64,000 bases of DNA from Aquimarina sp. BL5 (lineage in GTDB: Bacteria; Bacteroidota; Bacteroidia; Flavobacteriales; Flavobacteriaceae), in contig NZ_CP031963.1 in NCBI RefSeq assembly GCF_003443675.1, forward strand, positions 1,573,501 through 1,637,500, read 5' to 3'. The position numbers and the translations under genes were made by a program. The notes beneath the pieces were generated by a model, which had not been told where the DNA came from, searched no databases, and saw only the letters and a program-made list of their open reading frames with translations. Shown here one piece after another: positions 19,152 to 28,114 of the stretch (the stretch's first letter is position 1; each line of letters starts with the position of its first letter).

Positions 19152-19961
19152 GTGAAAATCTACTTTCCTCAGTGGCAAGGATCCGGAACAGGTAAAACCA
19201 TAGAAAATGGAGCAAAAACCATATTGGATTATCTAGACGATCCAAAATTTATTCATGTACCATTATCGGAGATATCTGCTGGAAAAGATGGTACAAAAAA
19301 ACATGATATTCATAATTACGATGCAATCACAGAACAGTTAACACGTCTGAAAAAAAGTATTGAGGAATCACAACCCAATACGATCAAAACTATCGGTGGA
19401 GATTGCGGATTAGAAATAGTTCCTGTCTCCTATCTTAATAAAAAGTATCCTAATCTTGGTGTCATTTGGTTTGATGCACATGCAGATATTAATAAACCTT
19501 GTGATTCCCCCAGTTGCAATTTTCATGGTATGCCACTAAGAACATTATTAGGCGAAGGGTCCGAGCATATGAATCCACTTCTATTTACTTTCATAGAAGC
19601 TTCTCAGATCCATTATGTTGGTGTAAGAGATATTGACGACACGGAACAAACTAGAATTAATGATGGCGAAATTTATGCACCAAAAAAGACCAATATTGCT
19701 GATTTAGTTAACACTTTACAATCAAAAAAAATAACAAACCTCTACTTACATTTCGATTTTGATTGTTTAGAACCTAAGGATTATAACAAAACCTATTATC
19801 AGGTTCCTAATGGAGTAACTATTTCTGAGGCAGAAGCTTGCATAAAAGCATTACAAGAAAATTTCTCTATAGTAGGCAGCAGTGTTTTGGAATCCATAAC
19901 AACAGATATCTCAGAATTAAAACCTATCACTAAAATTATCAACATGTTAATAAAACAATAA
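19152..19961 (+). CDS. Arginase/agmatinase family protein
   Basis: This 269-residue protein shows the binuclear manganese ureohydrolase motifs: GGDCG near residue 80, WFDAHADINKP near 110, and HFDFDCLEP near 200. It starts at GTG 19152, in frame and 12 bases after the M1 gene stop. Compared with classical arginases it is short, with a divergent second motif. It could be an arginase, agmatinase or formimidoylglutamase-like enzyme. Its place at the end of a peptidase run suggests use of released arginine, which is speculation. Confidence 0.85.
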   Translation: MKIYFPQWQGSGTGKTIENGAKTILDYLDDPKFIHVPLSEISAGKDGTKKHDIHNYDAITEQLTRLKKSIEESQPNTIKTIGGDCGLEIVPVSYLNKKYPNLGVIWFDAHADINKPCDSPSCNFHGMPLRTLLGEGSEHMNPLLFTFIEASQIHYVGVRDIDDTEQTRINDGEIYAPKKTNIADLVNTLQSKKITNLYLHFDFDCLEPKDYNKTYYQVPNGVTISEAEACIKALQENFSIVGSSVLESITTDISELKPITKIINMLIKQ

Positions 19962-19969
19962 GCAAATTT

Positions 19970-20266
19970 ATGTCAGGAGGCAATTGGAAAGATATGCTAT
20001 TAGCATCACAAACTGGAGATTTAGAGTTAGTAAAATATTATGTTAGAACAGGAATTGATATTAATTACCAACATCCTGAAGCTATGACCACTCCGCTTAT
20101 TGAGAGTTTTAGGTTTGAACATCTAGATATTGCTAAATTTCTCCTCGAGAGTGGTGCCGATGTATACGCTAAAGAGGGGTTTAGTGGAGATACAGCATTA
20201 TCAATAGCAACTGAAAAACAAAATCAAGAAGCCTTAGATTTATTGAGTCTTTATCTGAAAAAGTAA
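19970..20266 (+). CDS. Ankyrin-repeat protein
   Basis: This 98-residue cytosolic protein consists of about three ankyrin repeats (DMLLASQTGDLELVKYYV, MTTPLIESFRFEHLDIAKFL, GDTALSIATEKQNQEALDLL). Ankyrin repeats bind other proteins. It starts 9 bases after the arginase-family gene, so it is probably in the same transcript. The partner is unknown. Confidence 0.88.
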   Translation: MSGGNWKDMLLASQTGDLELVKYYVRTGIDINYQHPEAMTTPLIESFRFEHLDIAKFLLESGADVYAKEGFSGDTALSIATEKQNQEALDLLSLYLKK

Positions 20267-20329
20267 TTTAAGATAACTTTCTGATATGTTTAAAGCCTTA
20301 TATGCTACCTTTATAATAAAACCTTTGCT

Positions 20330-20497
20330 ATGTTTACATTATTCAAAAAGAAATCAGAAAAGGAGCAACTTCAGAAAAAATATAGAGCTTTAATGGAAGA
20401 ATCATATAAGCTATCACACACAAACCGAAAAGCTAGTGATACTAAACAAGCTGAAGCTGAAGAAATACTGAAAAAGATAGAACAACTGAAGGAGTAA
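20330..20497 (+). CDS. Lacal_2735-family small protein
   Basis: This 55-residue frame starts with MFTLFKKKSEKEQLQKKY and continues LSHTNRKASD, matching the small Flavobacteria family known as Lacal_2735. It is charged and helical and has no known function. The ATG at 20330 is the only possible start. Upstream, AACCTTTG lies close to the start and is not a convincing promoter. Confidence 0.8.
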   Translation: MFTLFKKKSEKEQLQKKYRALMEESYKLSHTNRKASDTKQAEAEEILKKIEQLKE

Positions 20498-20525
20498 TTG
20501 ATAAAAATCAAATATTTTATCAGCT

Positions 20526-21056
20526 ATGAATACTATTTCATTTTGTATCTATATATCAATAATTATGTCATCCCTTATTATTTTTGATTTTAACAAAGAT
20601 AGCAACCTATCCAATTGGAATGTTGTTGATGATGGCGTGATGGGTGGTTTATCACAAGGTAATTTCGAAATTAACAAGGAAGGTAACGCTGTTTTTGAAG
20701 GAACTGTTTCTTTAGAAAATAATGGTGGATTTTCTTCTGTGCGCCATCGTTTTGACACCCAAAAGGTGAAGGGATTTACAAAGGTTTTAATCAGGCTTAA
20801 AGGAGATGAAAAAAAATATCAATTTAGAGTAAAAACCAATAGTTATGATCGGTATTCTTATATTGCTCATTTTACAACTACTGGGAATTGGCAAACTATC
20901 GAGATTTCATTATCAGAAATGTACCCGGCATTTAGAGGTAGAAACTTAGATTTACCAAATTATCCAACAGAAACTATGCAAGAAATTGCATTTCTTATTG
21001 GTAATAAAAAAGCAGAACAATTCCGATTAGAAATTGATAAAATAGAATTGAAATAA
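20526..21056 (+). CDS. CIA30 family protein
   Basis: This 176-residue protein matches the CIA30 domain (complex I intermediate-associated protein 30): FDFNKDSNLSNWNVVDDGVM, GGLSQGNFEI, and GGFSSVRHRF near residue 70, then RGRNLDLPNYP toward the end. The N-terminus could be a weak signal or membrane segment (ISFCIYISIIMSSLIIF), and Met at residue 14 is an alternative start. The fold is a beta-sandwich that binds carbohydrate-like or protein ligands. Its bacterial role is unknown. Confidence 0.85.
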   Translation: MNTISFCIYISIIMSSLIIFDFNKDSNLSNWNVVDDGVMGGLSQGNFEINKEGNAVFEGTVSLENNGGFSSVRHRFDTQKVKGFTKVLIRLKGDEKKYQFRVKTNSYDRYSYIAHFTTTGNWQTIEISLSEMYPAFRGRNLDLPNYPTETMQEIAFLIGNKKAEQFRLEIDKIELK

Positions 21057-21104
21057 AACTTGGGTTTCGGTTTTTATTCCTAATTAGTGTAAAGTAAATA
21101 CCAT

Positions 21105-22745
21105 TTAGGAATTCTTAAGATGAATCTCATTAAGGTTTTCCATTCTGTTTCGTTCTAAGAAAGCATCGATAGTTTCAAAATGTTCGATAACTCTTTTATC
21201 TTTAAATTCAAAAACTTTATTGGATAATCCTCTTAAAAAATCACGATCGTGAGAAACCAGTATCAGCGCACCATCGAAAGCTAACAAGGCTTCTTTTAAA
21301 ACATCTTTAGATCTAATATCTAAGTGATTTGTGGGCTCATCCAAAATTAATACGTTGACTGGTTCCAGAAGCAATTTCACCATGGCAAGCCTTGTTCTTT
21401 CTCCACCAGAAAGCACACCCACTTTTTTATCGATATGATCTCCGCTAAACATAAATTGCCCAAGTATATTTTTGATCTGTGTTCTTACATCTCCTTTGGC
21501 AACCTCATCAACTGTTTGAAAAACAGTGAGATTAGGATCCAACAAAGCCGCTTGGTTTTGTGCGAAGTATCCAACTCTTGCATTATGCCCCAAGTCACAC
21601 TGTCCTTCAAAGTCTATTTCACCCATAATGGCTTTAATCATCGTAGATTTCCCTTCTCCATTTCTTCCTACAAAAGAAACTTTTTCTCCTCTTGCAATAG
21701 ACATACTGGCATCTTTAAAAACTACAAGATCATCATATTTTTTTGATAAATCTTTAGCTATTACAGGATAATCACCAGAACGAGCCGATGGCGGAAATCT
21801 AAGTTTTAGTGAAGAAGTATCTACTTCATCAATTTCTATAATATCTAATTTCTCTAGCATACGCTCACGAGAATTTACCTGATTCGTTTTAGAATAAGTT
21901 CCTTTAAACCTGTCTATAAATTGTTTGGTATCCGCAATAAACTTTTGTTGTTCCTGATATGCTTTTATCTGATGTGCACGTCTATCTTCTCTTAACTGCA
22001 AGTAGTGCGTATAATTCGCTTTATAATCATAGATTCTACCCATAGTAACTTCTATCGTTCTATTGGTTATATTATCTATAAATGCTTTATCATGAGAAAT
22101 TACAATAACCGCTTTTGCTTTATTTAGTAAGAAATCCTCTAACCAGATTACCGATTCTATATCCACGTGGTTCGTAGGCTCATCCAAGAGAATCAGATCC
22201 GGTTTTTGTAGTAATATTTTAGCAAGCTCAATACGCATTCTCCAACCCCCGCTAAATTCACTAGTTGGTCGAGTAAAATCTGCTCTTTTAAAACCTAACC
22301 CCTGCAATGCTTTCTCTACTTCTGCATCATAATTTACCTCTTCTATAGCATAAAATTTTTCTCCTAAGTCAGTTACTTTTTGGATTATGCCCATATACTC
22401 TTCAGAATCGTAATCCGTGCGAGTTTCTAGTTCCTTATTAAGACGGTCCATTTCGCTTTGCATCTCGTGAATCTGACCAAAAGCTTTGGATGCTTCTTCA
22501 AATACAGTACAATCGTCATCCGTTAATAAATGCTGTGGCAGATATGCAATCACTGCTTCTTTAGGAGCTCGTACATTTCCTCTGGTTGCCTTTTGAGCGC
22601 CTGCAATGATCTTCATCATGGTAGATTTACCTGCTCCATTTTTACCCATTAGAGCAATTTTATCATTCTCATTAATTACAAAAGAAACATTGCTAAATAG
22701 GGTTTCTCCGCTAAACTCTACTGCAATTCCGTCTACAGAAATCAT
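21105..22745 (-). CDS. ABC-F family ATPase (ribosome-associated type)
   Basis: This 546-residue protein has two ABC ATPase domains in tandem and no membrane part. Domain one has Walker A GKNGAGKS, signature SGGWRMR and Walker B LLDEPTNHVD. Domain two has GRNGEGKS, SGGERTR and LDEPTNHLD. Between them is the charged linker (about 240-320) typical of ABC-F proteins, which bind the ribosomal E site. The sequence resembles YbiT-type members. It is a single gene on the minus strand, convergent with the CIA30 gene. Housekeeping translation factor is more likely than antibiotic resistance, but this is not proven. Confidence 0.93.
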   Translation of the reverse strand: MISVDGIAVEFSGETLFSNVSFVINENDKIALMGKNGAGKSTMMKIIAGAQKATRGNVRAPKEAVIAYLPQHLLTDDDCTVFEEASKAFGQIHEMQSEMDRLNKELETRTDYDSEEYMGIIQKVTDLGEKFYAIEEVNYDAEVEKALQGLGFKRADFTRPTSEFSGGWRMRIELAKILLQKPDLILLDEPTNHVDIESVIWLEDFLLNKAKAVIVISHDKAFIDNITNRTIEVTMGRIYDYKANYTHYLQLREDRRAHQIKAYQEQQKFIADTKQFIDRFKGTYSKTNQVNSRERMLEKLDIIEIDEVDTSSLKLRFPPSARSGDYPVIAKDLSKKYDDLVVFKDASMSIARGEKVSFVGRNGEGKSTMIKAIMGEIDFEGQCDLGHNARVGYFAQNQAALLDPNLTVFQTVDEVAKGDVRTQIKNILGQFMFSGDHIDKKVGVLSGGERTRLAMVKLLLEPVNVLILDEPTNHLDIRSKDVLKEALLAFDGALILVSHDRDFLRGLSNKVFEFKDKRVIEHFETIDAFLERNRMENLNEIHLKNS

Positions 22746-22765
22746 ATTCTTTTTCTTTAAAAATG

Positions 22766-22795
22766 CAAAACTATAAAAAAGCAGGGGACAACAAA
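22766..22795 (-). promoter_or_regulatory. Candidate Bacteroidetes promoter for the ABC-F gene
   Basis: On the minus strand TTTG (22795-22792) is followed after 18 bases by TAGTTTTG (22773-22766), matching the Bacteroidetes -33 TTTG and -7 TAnnTTTG consensus in every defined position. The predicted start lies only about 10-15 bases before the gene start at 22745. Confidence 0.6.
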
Positions 22796-22839
22796 GGAAT
22801 TATTAATAATAGATACTAAACTTTTAACCAGTAAGCTAC

Positions 22840-22930
22840 CTTAAGGCAAGTGCATAGAGCGTTAGATTGAAAATCAATTTGAGTTAGGGACAAGCCTCGG
22901 AGCATTTAAATCTCGATTATCGAGTAAAAC
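22840..22930. repeat. Dispersed-repeat-like intergenic segment, copy 1
   Basis: This segment contains CCTTAAGG, a stretch ATTGAAAATCAATTT at 22866-22880, and the palindrome CTCGATTATCGAG at 22912-22924. A related segment with the CAATTT block lies after the next gene at about 25148-25193. Both look like non-coding repeat remnants on either side of the 22980-25091 gene. Confidence 0.4.
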
Positions 22931-22979
22931 TGTAACAATTGTATCTAATCTTCATCTTTAGTTGTAAAACATAATCATC

Positions 22980-25091
22980 ATGAGGTCGCTAATCAATCAT
23001 TTACATCGTATTTCCGCAAATTACCGCAGTATTAATCAACCTGTTATTCTATTTTTTGCTTTCTTATTAGGTATCCAAGGATATAGCTATTCTATGAATT
23101 CGACAAACATGGATACTAATTTGTATGACTCTAATGGAGCAATTGCTTATGCCTACCCTATCAAAAATATCACAATCGATGGTGATGCTTCAGATTGGCC
23201 AAAAAATATTACAAAATTTCCTATCCAGGATGTTCCTTTCGGCAGTCACCCAAAAGATAAAAATGACTTTTCCGCTAATTTTCAGGTAGGATACAACCTA
23301 TCCGAACAATCCTTATACGTTTTGGTAACTGTTATAGATGATTCCCATATAGTGGATACCACAGAAAAGGCAGACTGGAACACACAAGACACCTATACCC
23401 TCTATATAGATGGGCAACATTCACCCAAAGGATCTGGTTTGGATTTATATCAGTTTGGAGAAAATTATAAAGAAATAATGGATCCAACCACAAGTTGGGA
23501 TCCTAAAACAAAAAATCACAGTTGGGATCAACTTGAAATAAAGTTTAGTCGAAAAGGAACCACTACTATCTATGAATGTAAAATAAAATTGACAGGCCAA
23601 TTAGCTGAAGGAAAAACAATTGGAATAGATCACGTAATTATTGATAAAGACGAAGAAGATGATAGTAACTCTAATACTTTTATTTCCTGGGGAAAAGGAG
23701 GTGGTAAAAGTCAATCATCCTCTAGATTAGGAGATATACTCTTAATGAGAGCAAAAGAAGTTACTGGAAACCTATCTGGTGAATTAACATGGGATGATAA
23801 AACTATTAAAGGATTTCCAAACAATATTCGGCTAACATCTGCTACGAATCCTTCTCTTTGGACCCAAGTTGCGGTAGACTCTTTAGGTCGATACGAAATT
23901 GACCTTCCCGCAGGAGATTATATTATTTCTACTACTCAAAAATTTTATAATCAAGATGATAATTTGTTTAGAATAGATTCTAAAAAGTCTAACCAAAAAG
24001 TAACCATAACATCTGGCAATACAATTACAGCGCCTACGATGTTACTATCCATTGCGCCAGAATTAGACCTTATACCAAAAAAAGGAATACTTCATGATTT
24101 TGATGCTAAAAAAATAGTATCAGTAGATCAATTTATCAAAGCTTATCAGGAATACTATGAAATTCCAGGGGTTTCACTAGCACTCATCAAAGATGGGAAA
24201 CTAGCATATCATCAAACCTATGGGATAAAAAACGCATATACCGAAGAAAAAGTAGACGATACAACCCTATTTGAAGCGGCATCCATAACAAAACCAGTTT
24301 TTGGATTCGCAGTGATGAGATTGGTGGAGCGAGGAGAAATTGATTTAGACAAACCCTTGTATCAATACTTACCTTTTGAAGCTATTGCGCATGATGAACG
24401 TTATAAGTTAATAACAGCAAGACACGTATTGACTCATAAAACCGGGTTTCCAAACTGGGCCTGGATGAACGATGATGGAAAACTCGATATAAAATTCACT
24501 CCTGGAACAGATTATAATTATTCCGGAGAAGGTTTTGAATATTTAAAACGAGTAGTTACTCATATCACTAAGAAGGATATTAATGTTTTGCTACAGGAAG
24601 AAGTATTAACTCCATTAGGATTAGAACATACTTATTTCGAAAAAAATGAATATTTGGAAAAAGTAGTTGCCAATGGCCATTTTGATAACATGCCTACTCG
24701 AATAGATTTACCCGGTAAAGCAGGTATGGCTTGGAGTATGCATACGGAAGCCAAAACGTTTACCAACTTCATACTTGGATTATCAACCAAAAAAGGACTA
24801 AAACCCGAAACTTACAAGCAAATGTTTACCATAGAAACAACAATAGCCGAAGATGAAGGGAAAAATAGACCTGGTTGGGAGGAATATTTTGGACTTAGTA
24901 TACATATGGAAAAAACACCTTTCGGAAATACCTTTGGTCACGGCGGTAATAATGGAGATTTCAAATGTTTGGCCAGAATGTATCAAGATCTTAATATGGG
25001 ATTCGTTGTATTTACCAATAGTAATAGAGGTGATCAGTTATATAACGCACTGATAGAATTTCTAATTGCCGGTAAAATGAAGAAAAGCTAG
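22980..25091 (+). CDS. Serine hydrolase (class C beta-lactamase-like) fused to a CBM9-like domain
   Basis: This 703-residue exported protein has two parts. Residues about 45-260 look like a CBM9/DOMON-type domain (ITIDGDASDWPKN, SLYVLVTVIDDSHIVDTT), followed by a carboxypeptidase-like linker. Residues about 370-700 form a beta-lactamase/transpeptidase-like domain with S435-x-x-K438 (ASITKP), a YSG motif (NYSGEGFEY) and HGG (GHGGNNGDF) near the C-terminus. The active site therefore looks intact. Class C-like hydrolases act on peptides or esters and are not necessarily beta-lactamases. The carbohydrate-binding module suggests a polysaccharide or cell-surface substrate. Confidence 0.88.
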   Translation: MRSLINHLHRISANYRSINQPVILFFAFLLGIQGYSYSMNSTNMDTNLYDSNGAIAYAYPIKNITIDGDASDWPKNITKFPIQDVPFGSHPKDKNDFSANFQVGYNLSEQSLYVLVTVIDDSHIVDTTEKADWNTQDTYTLYIDGQHSPKGSGLDLYQFGENYKEIMDPTTSWDPKTKNHSWDQLEIKFSRKGTTTIYECKIKLTGQLAEGKTIGIDHVIIDKDEEDDSNSNTFISWGKGGGKSQSSSRLGDILLMRAKEVTGNLSGELTWDDKTIKGFPNNIRLTSATNPSLWTQVAVDSLGRYEIDLPAGDYIISTTQKFYNQDDNLFRIDSKKSNQKVTITSGNTITAPTMLLSIAPELDLIPKKGILHDFDAKKIVSVDQFIKAYQEYYEIPGVSLALIKDGKLAYHQTYGIKNAYTEEKVDDTTLFEAASITKPVFGFAVMRLVERGEIDLDKPLYQYLPFEAIAHDERYKLITARHVLTHKTGFPNWAWMNDDGKLDIKFTPGTDYNYSGEGFEYLKRVVTHITKKDINVLLQEEVLTPLGLEHTYFEKNEYLEKVVANGHFDNMPTRIDLPGKAGMAWSMHTEAKTFTNFILGLSTKKGLKPETYKQMFTIETTIAEDEGKNRPGWEEYFGLSIHMEKTPFGNTFGHGGNNGDFKCLARMYQDLNMGFVVFTNSNRGDQLYNALIEFLIAGKMKKS

Positions 25092-25139
25092 CGGTTAGTA
25101 ATTATCTCAACCATTATATATAGTTGCAAAACACCTAAG

Positions 25140-25245
25140 AACCTGTCCTTGAGGCATTACATTGTAAATCAATTTAGGTTTCCACAAACACATCATCGAT
25201 TAATACAGAGCTTAAAGCGGCTCTGAGAACCCCAGAATCCTGATC
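25140..25245. repeat. Dispersed-repeat-like intergenic segment, copy 2
   Basis: This segment contains CTTGAGGCA then ATTGTAAATCAATTT, matching copy 1 (22840-22930) in 14 of 15 bases of the second block, and a hairpin AGAGC/GCTCT at about 25217-25236. It lies in the 244-base gap between the serine hydrolase and the interrupted small gene. No coding frame fits it. Confidence 0.35.
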
Positions 25246-25335
25246 TATACAATATACATAAACCCGTAGAGCGAATATAAAAACAGAAAAAAATAAGTAT
25301 TTTAGTACTCCTGTTTAAACAAACTTTTGTCAATC

Positions 25336-25659
25336 ATGTGGGAGGAGAAATTAAAAATCTATGACCAACTAGTAGCCAAATGTTCCAGATTCGAACGAAA
25401 AGGTAAGACGATGCCATATACATCTGCTAATGGATATATGTTTTAGTTATTTAATAAAGCAGGTGAAATTGGGATTAGATTCTCTAAAGAAGTACAGCAG
25501 AAATATATGGAAGAGTTATCAACTACCTTATATAAATCTTATTGAGCGGTGATGAAAGGATACGTTCTATTTCCTGAATCTATGTGGGATGACCTAGATT
25601 CTTTGGCTGTGTATCTGGATGAAAGCTATGATTATGTAATGTCTCTAGAACCTAAATAA
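25336..25659 (+). pseudogene. Small gene interrupted by two in-frame stops
   Basis: Translation from ATG 25336 gives KLKIYDQLVAKCSRFERKGK, then stops at TAG (25444) right after NGYMF, continues in the same frame as LFNKAGEIGIRFSKEVQQKY, stops again at TGA (25543), and continues to LDESYDYVMSLEPK before TAA at 25657. With stops ignored, the 105-residue product resembles small TfoX/YjbR-like hypothetical proteins of Bacteroidetes, though that family call is tentative. Frame and codon use are retained through both stops, so the decay is recent. The next gene overlaps the terminal stop (TAATG). Confidence 0.7.
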
Positions 25660-26195
25660 TGGAGCCCTCTTATATGAATCAAGAATATACAATAAGAGAT
25701 GCTACTCCTAATGAGTTTCCAAAAATTGGAGAACTCATGGTTAGTGCCTATTCGCAGCTAGATGGATTTCCCGATAAAGAAGAACAACCTAACTATTACC
25801 AAACACTTGCCAACATCGGAAGCCTTACAGAAAAACCAAAAACTAGATTATTGGTCGCTGTTTCTATAAATGACGAAATCGGTGGAGGTCTTGTTTATTT
25901 TAGTGATATGAAATATTATGGTTCTGGCGGAATTGCTACCCAAGAAAAAAATGCGGCAGGCTTTAGATTGTTAGCCGTGGCTCCAACGGCTAGAGGAAAA
26001 GGTATTGGCAAACTCTTAACTGAAACCTGTATTAGATTAGCAAAGGATGAAAAACAGCACCAATTAATAATCCATTCGACCAAAGCAATGCAAATTGCGT
26101 GGAAAATGTATGAAAAAATTGGATTCATACGATCGCAAGATTTAGATTTTAAACAAGAAGAACTTTCCGTTTATGGCTTTAGATTACTACTTTAA
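25659..26195 (+). CDS. GNAT family N-acetyltransferase
   Basis: This 178-residue protein has clear GNAT features: YTIRDATPNEFPKIGELMV at the start, RLLAVAPTARGKGIGKLLTE (the acetyl-CoA loop R/Q-x-x-G-x-G/A as RGKGIG) at about residues 108-128, and the C-terminal YEKIGFIRSQDLDF. Its start overlaps the stop of the interrupted gene at 25336-25659. The acceptor is unknown. Confidence 0.88.
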   Translation: MEPSYMNQEYTIRDATPNEFPKIGELMVSAYSQLDGFPDKEEQPNYYQTLANIGSLTEKPKTRLLVAVSINDEIGGGLVYFSDMKYYGSGGIATQEKNAAGFRLLAVAPTARGKGIGKLLTETCIRLAKDEKQHQLIIHSTKAMQIAWKMYEKIGFIRSQDLDFKQEELSVYGFRLLL

Positions 26196-26364
26196 TCTAA
26201 TACATTCACTACATCTTTTTCAGAAATTTATTATGAAGGAAATCCTTTTATAGCTAAAGCGTAATCATTTCTTTTTCCATCCTATTTTGCGCAAATAGAA
26301 AAACGTTTACTGCTTTTATTTTACATCCAAAATTATTGAAAAGGGGAAAAAACCCATAATACCA

Positions 26365-26391
26365 ACGGTTGTACACCTATACACAAACCGT
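26365..26391. terminator. Weak hairpin in the gap before the 26494 lipoprotein gene
   Basis: ACGGTT at 26365-26370 and AACCGT at 26386-26391 form a 6-bp stem followed by CTTTTACTT. It is about 170 bases after the GNAT gene stop and just before the candidate promoter at 26401, so it may be a transcription end. The U-tract is poor. Confidence 0.3.
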
Positions 26392-26400
26392 CTTTTACTT

Positions 26401-26432
26401 CTTGACTAACAAATACTTACACAATATATTTG
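26401..26432 (+). promoter_or_regulatory. Candidate Bacteroidetes promoter for the 26494 gene
   Basis: CTTG at 26401-26404 is followed after 20 bases by TATATTTG at 26425-26432, a full match to the -7 TAnnTTTG consensus and a near match to the -33 TTTG. It predicts a leader of about 50 bases before the gene start at 26494. Confidence 0.6.
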
Positions 26433-26493
26433 CTCTCAGAAAGGTATTCCGGAACACCTTAAAATTAATTACACACTTTTAAAACCTTAAATT

Positions 26494-27363
26494 ATGAAAA
26501 AATCAATTTTCAAAACATTGGCTATCGCCATGACTCTTGGAGTAGTATTTGTAGCTTGTGAAGACAAAGAAGAAGAATTACAAGATGAGCAACTACAAGG
26601 AGTAAATCCAATACCTTCTAAAAATGCAGCATATGTGAATGAACTAGATCAAACTTCTTTTGAAGTAGCAAAAATTCAAAAAAATGGTCATGAATATCAT
26701 TTCATAGCGGTTGGTGATGAAGAAGAAATGATTGTAGCAGAAACCTTATATGGTGATGCTGCTAAAAATGCTGAAGAAAGTTTACATAGCTTGGATCAAT
26801 CACCATTCAATTTATTTATTTCTTTAACAAAATCCTCTGTATCTGTCCCTGAACGTATTGCAAAAACTGCAAAGGGTTCTGAATTCAACCAATCTGGTCG
26901 AAATTTAGAAAAGAGTAATGCACTGTTAGAAATCAACGACCCTAATTACTCAGATTTTGCAATCCAAAAATCCTGTTATGATATCGGTTCTACCGACTTT
27001 AGGAATATTTACTGCGGTGGAGTTCCTGTTACCTCTACACCTACAGATATCAGATTCTGTGATAATGGATTATGGAATTCTTTAACCAGAAGTTCTATTT
27101 ATGGAGGGGATTGGAAAGAACTTGATGACACTTATACACGTACTAATGTAGTATGCGGATTAACTAGATTACAGTTCTATGCTTGGGAAAATACAGCTTC
27201 TTGGCCTTTTAGTGATTGGAAATGGGTATTAAAATATCAAGTTGACTTACCAAATGGATACTGGTATTATTACTACTACACGTCTACCAATACGGAACGA
27301 CAAGTAAAAAGAACTAGACCAACAAACAGTGGTTCTTTTAGAGCCTACACTAGATTCTACTAG
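26494..27363 (+). CDS. Lipoprotein of unknown function, aromatic-rich C-terminus
   Basis: This 289-residue protein has a lipoprotein signal (VVFVAC, then EDKEEELQDE). The N-terminal half is polar and acidic, and no domain could be named. The C-terminal third contains several cysteines (CYDIGS, YCGG, FCDNG, VCGLTRL) and a run of aromatic residues (GYWYYYYYTSTN). The pattern suggests a secreted beta-rich lectin-like or hydrophobin-like fold stabilised by disulphides, but I recognise no family. It has its own promoter and a strong terminator, so it is a single-gene transcript. Confidence 0.75.
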   Translation: MKKSIFKTLAIAMTLGVVFVACEDKEEELQDEQLQGVNPIPSKNAAYVNELDQTSFEVAKIQKNGHEYHFIAVGDEEEMIVAETLYGDAAKNAEESLHSLDQSPFNLFISLTKSSVSVPERIAKTAKGSEFNQSGRNLEKSNALLEINDPNYSDFAIQKSCYDIGSTDFRNIYCGGVPVTSTPTDIRFCDNGLWNSLTRSSIYGGDWKELDDTYTRTNVVCGLTRLQFYAWENTASWPFSDWKWVLKYQVDLPNGYWYYYYYTSTNTERQVKRTRPTNSGSFRAYTRFY

Positions 27364-27389
27364 AAAACCATATTACACAAAAAATAATA

Positions 27390-27429
27390 GAACTCATAAC
27401 ATCATTAGAGATGTTATGAGTTCATTTTT
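27390..27429 (+). terminator. Strong intrinsic terminator after the 26494 gene
   Basis: GAACTCATAACATC at 27390-27403 and GATGTTATGAGTTC at 27410-27423 form a perfect 14-bp stem with a 6-base loop, followed by ATTTTT. It lies 27 bases after the stop codon at 27361-27363. Confidence 0.88.
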
Positions 27430-27526
27430 GTTGGGTATTCAAATTTCAGAAAGATTTACCATAGCAGATTCTTTCGAATAACAGATTCTTACTATTTTAG
27501 TATATTCCAAAAGTACTTTCAAGCAT

Positions 27527-28111
27527 ATGGCATACCTTTTTTCACCTGTCTTAATATTTTGTCTTTCGATAGCTTTTGCTTTCTCCGGTTATTCACAAAA
27601 TAAATTAGAGAAAGAGTATCGAATTAAAAGTTCTGAAGTTCCTAAATTAGCTTTAGATTTTATAGCTCAAGGGCCTTTTGATAAAAAAATCAAATGGTAT
27701 GCAGAAGAAAGCCAGGATGGTAATAGTATCGAGGCTAAAACTATTTATAAAAACAGAAAGTATAGTATCGAATTTGATACTGAAGGAAATCCACAAGACG
27801 TGGAACAAAAAATTCCTTTCACCTCTATCTCAGAAGGTTTGAGAAAACAAATTCAAAATTCTTTAGATAGTATTTTCATCAAATCAAAAGTCAAAAAAAC
27901 ACAAAAACAATGGATTGCCTCTCGATCCACTCTTATTGCTTTGATAAATAACAAAACTACTACGGAGAATTATAGTGTGAACTACGAATTAGTATTAAAG
28001 GGTAAAAAAAATCAACGTTATAGTTATTATGAATTATTGTATGATCATAGTGGATCTCTATTAAAGGTTTTAAAAATTGTAAATGCCAATACGGATAATC
28101 TTCTTTATTAA
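27527..28111 (+). CDS. Exported PepSY-like protein
   Basis: This 194-residue protein has a signal peptide (LIFCLSIAFAFSGYSQ). Repeats such as KIKWYAEESQDGNSIEAKTI then YSIEFDTEGNPQDVEQKIP resemble the PepSY-like periplasmic domain of Bacteroidetes. The second half has a similar, weaker unit (ELLYDHSGSLLKVLKIVN). It is followed after 3 bases by a DUF2490-like gene, so the two probably work together at the outer membrane. The function is unknown. Confidence 0.65.
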   Translation: MAYLFSPVLIFCLSIAFAFSGYSQNKLEKEYRIKSSEVPKLALDFIAQGPFDKKIKWYAEESQDGNSIEAKTIYKNRKYSIEFDTEGNPQDVEQKIPFTSISEGLRKQIQNSLDSIFIKSKVKKTQKQWIASRSTLIALINNKTTTENYSVNYELVLKGKKNQRYSYYELLYDHSGSLLKVLKIVNANTDNLLY

Positions 28112-28114
28112 ATT

